Shown: positions 22,785-35,975 of the stretch, one piece after another
How the letters are laid out: each line of letters opens with the position of its first letter
Numbering within the stretch: position 1 is the first letter of the stretch
NCBI GenBank assembly: GCA_019722365.1
Contig: JADFUC010001573.1
Span: 16,573-80,572 of the forward strand
Origin: Lithospermum erythrorhizon
Lineage: Eukaryota; Streptophyta; Magnoliopsida; Boraginales; Boraginaceae
Length of the DNA stretch: 64,000 nt
Direction of reading: 5' to 3'
The notes under the pieces: model-generated
The model's input: only the letters and a program-made list of their open reading frames with translations
The model's database searches: none
Told to the model about the DNA's origin: nothing
Translations under genes and position numbers: made by a program

Positions 22785-25700
22785 ATTCTAACGATGGCCT
22801 CAGGCCTGCCTCAAGGGTTTGAGTATATTTTATCTACGTTGTATGTTGACTTGCTTGGTTGAGTTAAATTTTTGATTTATTTCATGATTTATATATATTC
22901 CAATTGATGAATATATAATATGAAAAAATCAAGCCATTTTATATATGTTTCACATGGTGCAGATCATCACTTCATGTATTAGTTTTTGATGATTTGAAGT
23001 TTATTCTAATTGTTTCACATGAATTGAAAGGGATTAAAGAATTGATTAATTTGCATTTTTAATTTGAGTAGAATCATTTTTGATTTTTACAGAGGTTTAA
23101 GAAATTTGAAAATTAAATACATTCTTGGTATGGTTCATGCCGGATTTTTTCTTGAGAATTTTTGAATTTCTTAAGTACTCAAAAAAATTAAGATTGAATT
23201 TCTGGATTGTTTTTAGGTTTAATCAAAAAACTGAGTGTTTTTTTGATAAACTTTCAGGACATGTTCAATAATGAAATATTGTTAAATTGTTCAAAATCGA
23301 AATTTTTTTAGAGCCTCAAATCGTTTTTTACAAAGTTGCAGAATTAATATGGAAAAATGAAAATGAATTACTTAAATGTTCGCCGAACTTGGGGGCGTCG
23401 ATTGCGAAATACGTTCCGGCCACCGTGGCGAAGCCGTCGACCGTACTTCACGGCACCCGGCCGTTATGCGTGTCGATTAGGTGGTGGCAGGAGGCAGGTT
23501 TGATGGATTGAAGTTGGTAGTCGTTTATAGAAAACCTAAATGTAATTTTGTAATTATTTTTTGTTTTAAAATTGTTGGTAATTTATTAATTCGGTTTAAA
23601 TGTTTCGATATTAAATTTTTGTCATTAAGATAATTGGAATATACATATCTTGGATGAATTAGAAATTTGATTTATATCCCTTTTTCTTAATTATTTTCAT
23701 TAATTGATGTTTTTGAAAATATATTTCATGGTGACTTTAAAATTTTTTATTTTTGGAGTTAATTACTTTATGAAATAATTATTCACATAATTTAAATTAT
23801 TTGATAATTGTGTAATAATTATCATTGTCATATTGAATATATTTAAATTCAAAATTCCCACATTAATTGAAGTAATTAATTTATAAAAATAATAGATGAT
23901 AGTAGTCACAATTATGAACATATTTAATCTAAATTTCATTTAATATATGACATTAAGTGCATTTATTTGTTTTAATGTTTTGCCCCATATATATTTGTTA
24001 TGGAATGGAAAGGAGGTATTTAGATATGACCGGTTTAATTTGTTTATTTACTGATTGCAGCGTCTTAAGAGGAAATGTTATGCTTGACGCGTTGGTCGTA
24101 TTTCTTTTATTCTTGTGTTCGTTTAACGCGAGAAACATGTATTCTGAATTCAGATTTGGAAGTAGTAGTATGTACTTGCTATGGGTGAGAGTGAAGATAA
24201 TATCGCAAGGCAGGAGGCTTGTAAGTTTCGAGGAGGTGAAGAATACAAGGGCTTGCACTTGTTAAGTCTTTGTAAACTTGGACTTTATGTTAGCATTGCA
24301 CTTGTTAAGTGATATGAAAATAGGTCTAGGGGTCATATCACCATATCTCCTAAATGTGTGTTATTTATTTATTTTTCATGTTGTGCATGTTGCTTGAATA
24401 TGTGCTATCTATGCGTGGTTAAATAAAGTTAAATAACATTAATCTCACTTCAATTAAATTTAAGCAATGTATTACGACCAATTTAAGGAGATTTGTGAAA
24501 TGGTTATCTGAACCTGTTGTGATGGAAGGTGTTACAGTTTTTTTTGCACTTAGATGTGACAATGGATCATGGTGGAAGAGTGATTTCCACTAACGTTGTG
24601 GGATTTAAGATGATCATTCAAGTAATTTTGGTTTTACCCAGGTGGTATCTTAACCGGTTTAGCCGAGGAGATCTAAAGTCGAGGGTAGCATCGCGAGATA
24701 GTATACTAGCGACACAAGGGGTATGTAGTTTTTACATAATTGGTTGATAACTTCCCATTATAAAGCTGGATTCGAAATATTCTTGATATTGCAGTTGGAT
24801 TTAAAGTATAGTAGATCTTGATACACTTGTACATTTTTGTGAGATTTGAAATGCCGGGTATTATATTTACAATTCATTTTGTAAATACGGTATGGATTGT
24901 TTTTGAACTTCTGTTTTTATTTTAAGTTGCATATTTCCTATTATGTTTGGTTTCCTATTTTATTATTCACCATTCATTGGGCAGAGCTAAATGCATGACT
25001 TTATAATGTGAAATAAAATAAGTTAAAGAGGCGTCCGAATGACTTGTTGATGATACAAAGTGTTATGATGTAGCTGCAACCATTTGTCGGTTGTATGCTA
25101 ATGAAGGGGATAAAACTTTAAATACCTGAAAGCATTTAAAGGCAGGTATTATTCATTGTTGATACGTTGCGTGAAGACTTTGGTTCAAGTGAACAAGTCA
25201 CATGATATAGTTCAGAGGAATAATTAATTTCCGATTCAATCAAGGGGTGATGATGCTATGAAGACCCCGATATATATATTATATATAGCCACAAACAAGC
25301 AAGTCTTAAATGATAAATAGTTTTAAATCTCTTTTTTATAACTCGATTTGAGAAAAACTATTAGAACTGATGTGAATGTTGTGTATCTACGTTTCAAAGG
25401 CAATTGATAGGTATTTAGTTTTCTTTTAACATGATGAACATGGTTCACTTCCGTTGTGAGGAAACAAAGCTTATGGTATGTAACCAAATAGCAAGATTTA
25501 TCTATTAGGTTCTCGGCGTTACTTAAAGGATTTTGAAGAAGTAACATTTTAGGAATGAAGAGATTTGATTAAATCTCGTATCTCGGAAATAATTTTATTT
25601 AACCAGTGCTTAAGGCTATGAGAACACTGGTTTTGACTCACATGATTTGTCAAGCTATGGATATAGACCAAGAAATATAGCATTCATTTGGAAGACAAGA

Positions 25701-28659
25701 ATTGCAAGAAATTCATCGAACTCTTTGTATAATGATGAGGCGGCTTCACGTTATAAAAGGCAAGTTTTAAATCCTCCGGCAGAAGAGATGGTTTGGGATT
25801 CTAAACTGCACTTTCTTTGCACTTGTAAATAGAAAAAGTAGCGTTTGAATTACACGTTTCCATATCAGGGTAGATTCTATTAAAGAGCATTACTACCTTT
25901 CTTCTTTAAAAGAGGCCTTGAAACGACAAACGATTGAATAATACTTATGGATAATGACTCGGAAGCCGAGACTTGGTATAATCATGAAAAAAGATGAACT
26001 AAATTAGCTCTTACTTTGGAGCTTGAGTGGGAGGTTCACTAGTCTAAATTAAGTTTGTATGTTTTATACAAGTTAATTGAAGATTTAGTCATTGAATGAT
26101 AAAATAAAGTTGATAAGGGTATGGAAAGGACCATATGAATGATACTATCAAGTTACGGGTGAAGTATCATGTCGATATAAGTAGTATATCATCCGAAAAA
26201 TGAACATCATTCTAATCCTTAAAGCGTACTTGTTAAGATACGTAATTGAGGGTGTGTTTAATGAAGTTAAAACTTCGAAATGGATGAGAGATCTTTGATT
26301 TCATATGCAGAGATGGTTTCATTCCCCGGCCTTAGATGTGCGTGGTTGAATTGATACAAGTAAAGGATTGTGTGTTTAACGATGGGTGAGACTTCAAAAG
26401 GCCAAAATAATTTCACACCGCATATTAAGATTCTTTGCACCTACCCAATAGGTGTTTATTCATGCTGGCTGACGAGAGAAGCAGTGACTCGAGAGTTGTG
26501 TTTGATAAACTCTAAAGGCGTCACCAAGAGCAAGGGACAGAAGTTAGTATTATGTCAGCTGTAGTAGACATGAATTTAACTCGAATCAAAGTTGATATTA
26601 AGTCATTTGTACATAACCCGAGGAAGGAAGCTGGTATTTTATTTCCATCACTATAATTAATTTTTGTTTATTGTACATATAGAGTCTTCGTTGGAAATTA
26701 CAAATAATTGGAAATAAATATATGTGACTTGAATGCATTCAAGTGGCTCCAAGTAGGAATACCAATCCGATATTAGAACCCTTAAGGTTGCATAGCACAT
26801 CAAGGAGTATCACTCTTGATGCATTAAAGCTAAATGCAGTGATACAGAAACTTGACAAATATGAACTAAATAATACTCAATAAAATGACTTGAGGTCATT
26901 TAAAATGAAATAAAGAGATGTAGAATCATTGGGTTTGAGTATAAAGCTCTATTATTTTATCTTAAATAAGCAGATTCATGGGGTAAGAGCCCATTCTATA
27001 TTACTTTTAGGATGGTGAATTATCAGAAGTAATAAGTAGCATTCTCATTAAATGAGCAATCGATCATAATCATACAGTTGAAACTTCGAAGTTAAACATA
27101 TTCATTGGTTAGCGTGCTTTCATGTTTTATTTCAAAAACTTTCTTATTGCCTATTCTAGAAGTTGTAACATGTAAGGTCTAAGAGAGTATCAAGAATGTT
27201 CTAGTAATGATCGGTGATGGATAATTGACATTGTGATGGCCGGAACTCGGATACCGAAGGCGGATTGTAAAGAAAGTTTCTACGCTATTAGAATCTAAAG
27301 TTTGTAAAATTTAAGATTGAGTATAATGGAGTTAAATTCTTCACTTTGATACTTGATGAAAATCAATAAGAATCAAGAGTGATGAAAGAACTTCAGTTTC
27401 ACTTGAGGTTAGTGGGAGTGTAAGCGCATAAATAAAGTTTAACACACTAAATGTTGAAAAGAATTTAACCCTCTGACCTCAAAGGGTATAGTAGATTAGA
27501 TTCTTGTACATTTGTGGGCCCCATACACATATATAGCGATACATGTTATGATCGGTCACATTATATATATATGTGAGCTTACTATGACATTTGCTTGTTA
27601 AGTTTAAGATGTCACTAAAGCTCAAGAGGTGATTGATACAAATAGGCAAATTCTCTCTTATTATGAGGCAACTCTTCATTAGAAGTTAATCTCACTAATG
27701 CAAGGGCCTCACATTAATGAAATTGGTTGAAGTCTATTACATAACAGTTGGCACCCATACATGGCTGGCAGTGTCAATGATTCGCAGATTTGAGGATCCC
27801 AGAAGTCCATCAAAACTTGTAGGTTCAAAGTTCATTTTGTGTTTAATCGATTGAGTAACTAAACTTCATGATCATGATTCATTCATATAGTTACACATTA
27901 TTTTTATTTGCATGCCGTTGAAATATATAATATACATGTCTTGTATCCTCGATGGTGAAAGTTAAATCCCTAAGGAGTTGGTCTATTAGCTTTCTGGAAG
28001 CTGACATGAATTGTTGATTTAAACTTGTGACAGAAACATGGGATAGCCAGAGCCAGCAGTCGGATATGTTGATAGTTAGGGCGACAAGCATTATGAAGCT
28101 AACATGGTGTTTTGATTAGTGATCAAGATTGATCCGTTAACTCTGAGGACTAGATCAATACCGTGGGCTGGCGGTGCAGTGGCGGGGAGGCTGGCGTGAC
28201 CGAAAAAAAAATTCGCCAGAGAAGATATGTATATACGTGTCTTATGATATTTGTTTGAGAATTTTAGATTTGAAATACATTCTTGAACCTCGATATATAA
28301 CTATACATTGTTATATAAACTCTACGTACTTTGACACCATGACAAGCGATGCGCAAGGCGGGGATTATAACTGACATATGTTGGAATTCACTTGATCGAA
28401 ATATAGCATTAGGTCATTATATATTGGGAGGGATTTATCGATCACTTGATATCTGAGGAGAATCACCGAGGGCCTCTCCACCACGGTTGAATGCCGGTGG
28501 TTTTATGGGGCTTCATAAAATGCTTATTCGATTCATACTCGAGTAAAAGTTGGCAGATGACTTTCATGGCCATAGCTTCTTATGAAGATTAGCCCTACGA
28601 CTAGAGATAAATGCGGAATAAAGGAATTGTAAATGTCGTCCAAAGAGGCAAGAGTAAAG
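22785..28659 (+). mobile_element. Internal region of LTR element E1
   Basis: This 5.9 kb lies between two direct LTRs, giving an element of about 7.8 kb. It starts with TGGCCTCAGGCC right after the LTR, where a primer-binding site should be; it shares only TGG and a few later positions with the Met-tRNA complement. A GC-rich island follows at 23.38-23.51 kb. A purine-rich stretch (about 28640-28658) precedes the 3' LTR and could be the polypurine tract. Matching sequence exists inverted in E2 and E3. I could not recognise protease, integrase or reverse transcriptase motifs in any frame. Either the coding region is badly decayed or this is a large non-autonomous derivative. Confidence 0.6.
23380..23512 (+). 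other. GC-rich island in the E1 leader
   Basis: This CCG/CGG-rich block lies about 600-730 bp downstream of the 5' LTR, flanked by AT-rich DNA. It is equivalent to the blocks in E2, E3 and E4 at the same offset. The function is unknown. Confidence 0.6.
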
Positions 28660-29653
28660 TGTTGGAAATCAATGAGAATTGAGTTCCCACTTTTATTGTG
28701 CCCGTTGCGACAATTGTAGCATCAAAATTCATTTACGGGTTAGTTAAATGTGATTCTTTGAACTTAGTGTTCACCTTAGTAATTGTATATTCTTGGATTT
28801 GGGTTCATGATAATTTCGGGGTTATGGTGAGTTACTGGAATCTTGCACCGTTAATCGTTATAATAATAGTAATTGGTCAATTATTATTATTATACAACTT
28901 ACTATTATCTGAGCCTAGAAGGAGCTGACCGCATACGGTGACGTTGGATTATATTTAAAATGTATGAAATTAAACTTCGTTGCTAAATTGAGAGTTGATT
29001 GTAATCAGCGAATATTCTCAATTAGGTTTTACGGTGATAATTTAAAATAGAAATTGGATGAATGAACCCGAGATTAATTAATTAGTCAATTGAATTAATT
29101 CGATGGTTAGATGAGCTTCGTTAGTAACTTGTTGGTTACTATTAACAACTTGTTAGTATTTGATTTTACTTAGCAGTTTAAGGAAATTAAATTTAATGGG
29201 CTGGCTAAATTAACTATTCAGTTAGGCTTTTAGGTTTGACATATGCCATCGAAACCTATTAGGTTTTTCAACACAAGTTTTGTTTTTCAAATGAAATGAA
29301 AATCCTCCTCCACATTTCTCCATATGGCCTTGAAAGTATCAGAGAGAATTGAAAAAGAATTCTTCCTGCTTGGGTGCTTTCATCAAATAAACCCCGTATT
29401 ACAGCAAACACAAATGGGGTTCGCGGCCTCTCACGGTGTGCAACCAACTAGAGGCACTACATTTGGTACTCAACGATGATGGAATTCAAAGGAGGCTTCT
29501 TGAAAGATTTGGGAATGAACTTAATTGGCATGCAGCCAAATTCTTGTATTCATAATTGTTAATTATGTGTTTAGATTAATTTATATCATTTTGAGGATCC
29601 GGGATGTATGGTGCAATTGTTTATCACAAATGAAATTCATATTAGATTCTAAC
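28660..29653 (+). repeat. 3' LTR of E1
   Basis: It begins TGTTGGAAATCAATGAG at 28663-28679 (the TG falls within a few bases of 28660) and ends AGATTCTAACA at about 29653. These are the inverted TGTT...AACA ends expected of an LTR. Its length is about 1.0 kb. It is preceded by a purine-rich tract and followed directly by minus-strand E2 sequence. Confidence 0.8.
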
Positions 29654-32600
29654 ATTAACTTCATTAAACATAATTCATAATTACGTATCTTAACCAGGGC
29701 GTTTTAGATTAGAATGATGTCTTATTCGCCGGATGATATACTACTTTTATATTAATTAGCCGACTCAAAACTTGATAGTATTCATATGGTCCTTTCAGCG
29801 CCCCTTATCAATTACGATGTATCGTTCAATGACTTTCCAAATCTTTATTCGCTTGTATGTAAACATACAAACTTAATTTAGACTAGTGAAGACACTCCAC
29901 TAAGTCTAGTAGAGTTGACTTAGTTCATCTTTTTCAAAGATTATACTCAAGTCTTGTTAGTCATTATCCATAAGTGTTTCTTAAATCGTTTGTTCAAAGG
30001 TGTCCTTTTAAAGAAGAGTAGAGGAATGACTTGTAATCAGAATCACGATATGGAAACGTGTGTATCAAACATGACATTCATTTCTACTCTTACAAAGAGT
30101 ACTAAAGAAAATTGTTCGAGGAATCCTGACCACGCTTCATGGAGGATTTAAAGAAGCGTGTGCTTTCACATAATGTAAGTCGCCTATCGTTTCACAAGGC
30201 TGGAGTAGCTTTGCTGTATCCTCACTGTCTTCTGGCTGTGCCATACTTGGCTCGTATCCATGATTAAATCATGTGATTCAAAACTAGTGTTCTCGGCAAT
30301 TTGGTAGCCCTAGCAGAAGACATTACATCTTTGACAACTTGAAATTATTTTGAGATATGAGGTTTAATCCGAAGTCTCTCTTTTCGATTCCACAATCCTT
30401 GCTTAAAATCCTTCTCTGTCTTTGAAGTTCGAAATAATGAAGTGAATCACATTAACTTCAACTTATAGTTCCATGTTCACTCATCGTACAAGTGACATGA
30501 GAACCAGAATGAATAACTACAACCCCATTTAAGTTTACATACGTAAGCTTTGTTTAAATCATGATTCATGAACCATGTTGTTAAATGCATTATTAAAAAC
30601 TAAATACCAATCACGTATTGTCTGAAATGTAAAGATACCACTTGACATTCAAAGATCATTCAATAAGTTTTCCTCCAGCCCGAGTTATAAAAGAGATCAA
30701 ACTATTTGTTATTTAAGGCTTGTTTGGTGGCTAAGACAATAGCAATGATCTTCGCTAACGCATAATATTCGCTGCTTTGATTTGAATAAAAATTAATTAT
30801 CTCAGCAAAATCATATCATGACTTTTGTTCAATTGAACTAAAGTTGCATACAATATATCAACATGATTAGACCAAGTCTTAAATATTGCATTAGTATTTA
30901 AGTTTATCCTCTATTAGCATACAACCGATTGATAATGGTTGAAGGAGATCAGCGTTATGACTTTGTTTTCCCAGCAAGTCATTCGGTTTCTCCTTAACCT
31001 ATTTTATTTCACATTATAAAGTCATGCGTTGGTTACTTGATGAATGGTGAATAAAACTAATTATTAAACTTAACTAATATAAGGAATAAGCGAAAATATG
31101 CAACTTAAAATAAGCGATTGTAGTTCAAAACAATCCGTACTTATTTACAAAATGAATTTGTAAATAAATACCCGTGCTTGAATCTCACAAAATGTACAAG
31201 GTATCAGATCTCTTATGCTCGGTTCAAGCGGCAACAACATACGTTTTTGAATCAAGGTACTGATAGTGGGTGCTCAACCAATTTTGTATGAAATGTATGC
31301 AAGGTACGAAGTCTATTATACTGGGTCAAGCAGTATAGCGGCCATTTTGAGTCAATAAAATGGTAGGTTACCGTGACGATTACAGGCTTCACTCTTGTGT
31401 GTCACTAGCATACCACTTGCATGATGGACTTTTTATCTCATTAAACCGGTTGGCATACAAAATTCAAACCAAATGTAGTTACTTGGGTGATCGTGAAAGC
31501 CAGCAAGCGTTAGTGAAAATCAACTGACATGATCCGTTGTCATATCAGTGCAAAGCGCAACTTTTGCCATCACGATTGTGTCGGATGATGTAGCAGATTT
31601 CTGACTTTAAAGCGGCTTGATCGTTTGTGCAATTGGTGATTAATGTTATTTATTTAACTTGTGCATAGATAACACGTATTCGAAACAGCGTCACTTGTGT
31701 GAAAAATAAATAAATAACACACATTTAGGAGATATAGATATGACCCCTAGGACCTATTACATCACTTAACAAGTGAAATGCTAACATAAGTCCTAATACA
31801 GCACTTTAAATTTTGATGTATACATTACTTGACTCACTTGAAACCTCAGAGTTTCTCCCAGAGTACCGTCTTTGTAAAATCTTTATCTTCAAAGCCACCA
31901 CGGCGGTACATACTACTACCCACTTAGAGCCGGCCGCAGCGGGCTTGTGGGTAAATGAATACAAGAATAAAAAGAAATACGACTCGGCCGCGTCGTTTAC
32001 AAGCGTTTCGATACTCGAACCATAAATAAATAAATGAAAGCTGAGTCGTATCTAAATACCTCCTTTCCATTCCATAAAAATATATACAGGCAAAGCGTTA
32101 AAACATGTAAATGCACTTAATTTCATATATATTAAATGAAATGAGATTAAAATATTAGCTTTCATAATTGACTAATTAATTACCCATTATTTTACAATTA
32201 GTATCACGTAATGTAACTTTTTAGATTTGAATATATTCACGCATGATTAATGATAATTATTACAATAATTAACAGCCTTAAATCATGGAATAATTACTTA
32301 CAAGTATTTAACTCCAAACTTCAAAATTTAAAAGAAGTCACCGTGAAAAATATTTTCAAAAATTATCGATTAATGAAAATAATTATGAAAGGGAAATATA
32401 AATCAAAATTTAATGTAACTAGATTTCAAGATATATATTCAATCATACTTAATGAAAGATTTATGAGTTGCCATTTAAAACCAAAATTCTAATAATTACC
32501 AATAATTTTCCAAAACCAAAAAATATTCATAAAATACATTTAGGGTTTTTCTAAAGCGGACGACGAACTTGGCCTTGACCAAAAGCAGGCTGCCTCCCAA

Positions 32601-33279
32601 ACTTGCTGACCGACAACGCACCGGCGGTGCCGGTACTGCCGGTTAGCTAAATCCAGAGCAGCTTGGAAGAAACTCGGCACCCGGACGCTCAAGGGACCAG
32701 GCCTCATGAGTTGAGGCGATTTTGGTAATTCATTTCGATTTTTCGGTTTTCGGATTAATTGCAACTTTTTGTAAAAGCGATTTGGGCTTCTAAAAATTCA
32801 AAAGTCGAAATTAGGCTTGAACATCAACAATATCATTATTGAACATTTCTAATTGGAATTTCATAAATTTTTCGAATACTTACAAAATTCAAAAATTAGA
32901 AAATTACACGAAAAAACTCCAGGGATGAACCACAAGTATGAACACACAGATTTAATTTTGTAATTTTTCGAGGAAATTTACATAACCACTACGTAAAATG
33001 AAAATGATTCTACCTCAAATTAAAATATAAATTAATCGATTTTAATGCTGATTCATGAAACAATTAAATAAACATCAAATCATCAAAAGTAATACATTGA
33101 AATGATGATTCGGCCCGTGTAAAGAAATATATATAAAATAAGGGTGAGATTTTTTCATATTACTATATTCATGATTGAATATATAAATCATGAAAGCTCC
33201 AATTAACTTTAACAACTAATAACCGACAAGCAATCAAACTAGATAAAATACATCAAACTTGAGGTAGGCTACGAGGCCA
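29654..33279 (-). mobile_element. Truncated internal region of LTR element E2
   Basis: Read on the minus strand from its LTR at 33280-34267, this matches E1 from about 22.8 to 26.26 kb and then stops exactly at the end of the E1 3' LTR. About 3.6 of an expected 5.9 kb remain. It carries the same GC-rich island (32.55-32.71 kb) and the TATGACCCCTAGGACCTATT block (about 31739-31758), also present in E3 at about 43034 and inverted in E1 at about 24.32 kb. No polyprotein motif is recognised. Confidence 0.65.
32550..32710 (-). other. GC-rich island in the E2 leader
   Basis: A GC-rich block lies about 570-730 bp inside the E2 LTR, homologous in position to those of E1, E3 and E4. It contains CCGGCGGTGCCGG, nearly repeated in the E3 island. 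Confidence 0.6.
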
Positions 33280-34267
33280 GCATTAGAATCTATTATGAAT
33301 TTCCATTTAATGATAAAATACCAAATTCATACGTCCCGGATCCTGGAAATTGATATAAATTAATCTAAAAAACACTAAATTACAATTTATGAGTAAAAAA
33401 AGTTTCTTACTTAAGAGATACCCGGCGGAAGTCAGCATCTCCCGAATCTTTCTGAAGCCTCCTTTGAATTCCATCTTTGTGCGCTGAAATGCGGTACCTG
33501 CTAATTTGGTCACGCTGAGGAGTTGAATCCTACATTTTGCGTCTGGCGCTAGAACATGGATTGAGTTGGATGAAAAATCAAAGAAGAATTTTCGATTCTT
33601 CCCTTGAATATTCGGCCAAATGGGAGGAGTAGGAGGAGCTAAGTTTGTTCTTCATTTCATAGAAAAGCGTGCTGATGAAAACCTAATAAGCTTGAAAGCA
33701 TATAGGTCAAACCTAAAGCCGTCGACAAGCTTGTGACCAACCCGTTAAATTTAATTAAACCCAAGAATTAAGTAAAATCAGAAACTGCTAACAAGTTGTT
33801 AATAGTAAACTACTTGAGAGCTCAACTAACTGCTCGAATTCAAATTCGGTGACTGTCAAGTGGTCGGATTCATCAATTTATATTTTACATTATCAATGTA
33901 AAATCCTAGTGAGAATATTCTTTTATTACAATCAACTCTCTCAATTTGTAAATGTAGTTTAATTCATACATGAAATATAATTCAACGTCAGCATACGCTA
34001 ATGTGACGCCCACGAAGCTCGAGATAGTAAAAGTTGTATAATAATAATAATTGACCAATTACTATTGGCCATAGCGATTAGTAAAAGATCTAGCAATGCG
34101 GCTCGCAACCTTAAATTATCTTACGAGAACGCTAGTAATATGGAATTACTAAGGTGAACGCACTAAGTTCTAATATTTTTTGTTAAGCGACCCGGTAAAT
34201 GAATTGATACACAATTTGTCGCCGCCGGGCATAATAAAGGGAACCCGATTATCATTGATTTCCAACA
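33280..34267 (-). repeat. LTR of E2 (5' LTR, minus strand)
   Basis: It runs from CATTAGAATCTATTATG (33282) to GATTTCCAACA (about 34265), the reverse complement of the family ends. Inside it the sequence follows the E1 LTR in reverse order. Its outer edge lies against plus-strand gypsy RNase H sequence. Confidence 0.75.
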
Positions 34268-35975
34268 AAGCTTTCTTATCTTATATCTTTATTGAAAATA
34301 AGTGAAGAGATTGGTGAAGACTGTTATTGAACAACTTGGTTTGAGTAATCTCATTTAACTAAGATTAGTAAATGAATTATTTACAACAATTGTCGCCTTG
34401 AGGAATAATTTATAGAAATCAAAATGCAGTTTCCAACGGATGGAGCCATAATGATCGAGGGGCGGTCTTTGGAGTACTAATTCTAGGGCCCTAAGAAATA
34501 ATGGAATACAATGCGATTCGGTTTTCCGCAGCAACAATGAAGCCGAATATGAAACTATAATACCGGATTGAAGTTGAGATTCCCGTCCACAGGGTGAAGA
34601 GGTTTGGGTGAGAGGATTTCAAAGTTGGTGACCAGGCCAAATCCGGTTGGCGGAGTGAAAAGGCTGAAACACTAATAATGAGATTGCCCAGGCGGTGCAG
34701 AGCATATCTTCAGGGGTTGAAACATATTCAAAATTTGAAAATGAAAGAGCGGTGGTGCCATCAAGCTCGCTACAACTTGGCTGGCGATTTACTGAGAAGG
34801 GTCTATGTCAAAGTACATGACGGCTTATAAGAGGAGTTATCAGTATAGCGGAGTTACTTAATTTGTTGATGGAGGGACCAGCAATTGAAATTTTCTTGAG
34901 GAAAAGCTACATAAATGCTTTGGAGGCCAAGAAGATTTAAAATCGAGGCTTTTAAATACCAAATACAACAAGGGGAGTTATATACGAAGTCTTAGGACGG
35001 ACCACTGATATGTGTAGTAGAAGAGATATTCATTTGATGGCGGATATCTTAGAGGGATGGTGTCTGAGCACATTGGTCTTGATCTTTGGTGAAAGATGCA
35101 ACCGCTTAGCAGAGGTGTGGCGCTGCTAGCGGATGGGGGCCCTGATAGCTTTAAGCATGACTTTGGCACGTGAAATAAACTGATGCCTTATTTATGTGGG
35201 GGAATTGACTTGTGGAAACAAAGCGCGAAAGCAAAGGGAGGCGATGTAAAGATTTTGCTATAGTGAGGTTGACTGCTTTATCAGTGTGAATCTGCAGGCC
35301 CTACAAGAGATGGCAGGGATATCTGGCAGTTAACATGGAGGCATGTCTCAGTGGTTTGGGATTCCAAAAATGCGAGGTGTCGGATAATGGCCACAGGTTT
35401 GGAGGACAAGTGTTGAGATTTTTTGTGACAAGTTTGAGCGTTGGTACCGATTGCTCCATGTACTATCCAGCCAATGGATAGGGGTACTGGAGGTCGTGAA
35501 CAGCATCGTCTTAGAGGCATGAGAAAACATACTACAGAGTGGCAAAGGAGGGGGAAGTTGGATAGGAACTCCAGGCAATTACTATAGTCATTCGTTCCAC
35601 ACACCTAATCAGTGGCTCCTTTTTGGCTTACACACATACGTACAAATCGTATTTTGAAGAAGAAGAAGGGCCGACCCAGCCAGTTGAGAGTATATCTGCC
35701 CGTTGAGTATGGAGTTAAGAGAAGAAGCACTTACAAAACCCTCAGGAGGTACAAGCATCTCAGCAGCACGGTCGCTACAACTTGAGAGTGTTAAGAACCG
35801 CCGATTCCAGCTGGGGACCTAATGCTGCGGTGTAACCAAGGTGGCTCGAGGAGAAGCGAGCAAGTTGAGTCTGAAATGAGAAAAGGCCATATGGAATTGG
35901 TGGGCCCCCAGCCACACTTAAGGAACTAGAGGACTTGCCCAGATGGAAAAGCAGATTTGACGTGAAAAATTGCCT
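34268..35975 (+). pseudogene. Ty3/gypsy pol remnant: RNase H and integrase
   Basis: Successive plus-strand motifs can be followed through frameshifts. An RNase H segment with a DGASN-like start (about 34438) leads to NNEAEYE (about 34530-34550). A RADA-SKLAT-like C-terminal RNase H stretch follows near 34745-34785. The integrase zinc-binding region comes next (about 34975-35165, including an E-LEG-type stretch). The catalytic core shows FGIPK, SDNG (about 35355-35395) and YPANG plus a Glu-containing EVVN stretch (about 35460-35505). The C-terminal region shows a FQLGD-type stretch (about 35797) and KELEDLPR (about 35920-35943). The order RNase H then integrase and these sequences fit the Tat branch of plant Ty3/gypsy. 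The 5' part (LTR, gag, protease, RT) is absent because the E2 LTR interrupts it at 34267. Stops and shifts make it inactive. Confidence 0.75.

Noticed and set aside
22785..22810. Primer-binding site for initiator Met-tRNA in E1-E3
   Set aside because: The three copies begin TGGCCTC after the LTR, sharing too few positions with TGGTATCAGAGC to call it; position is right but sequence is not.
35281..35604. 107- and 76-codon minus-strand frames
   Set aside because: They are antisense to the gypsy integrase core read on the plus strand and are its shadow.
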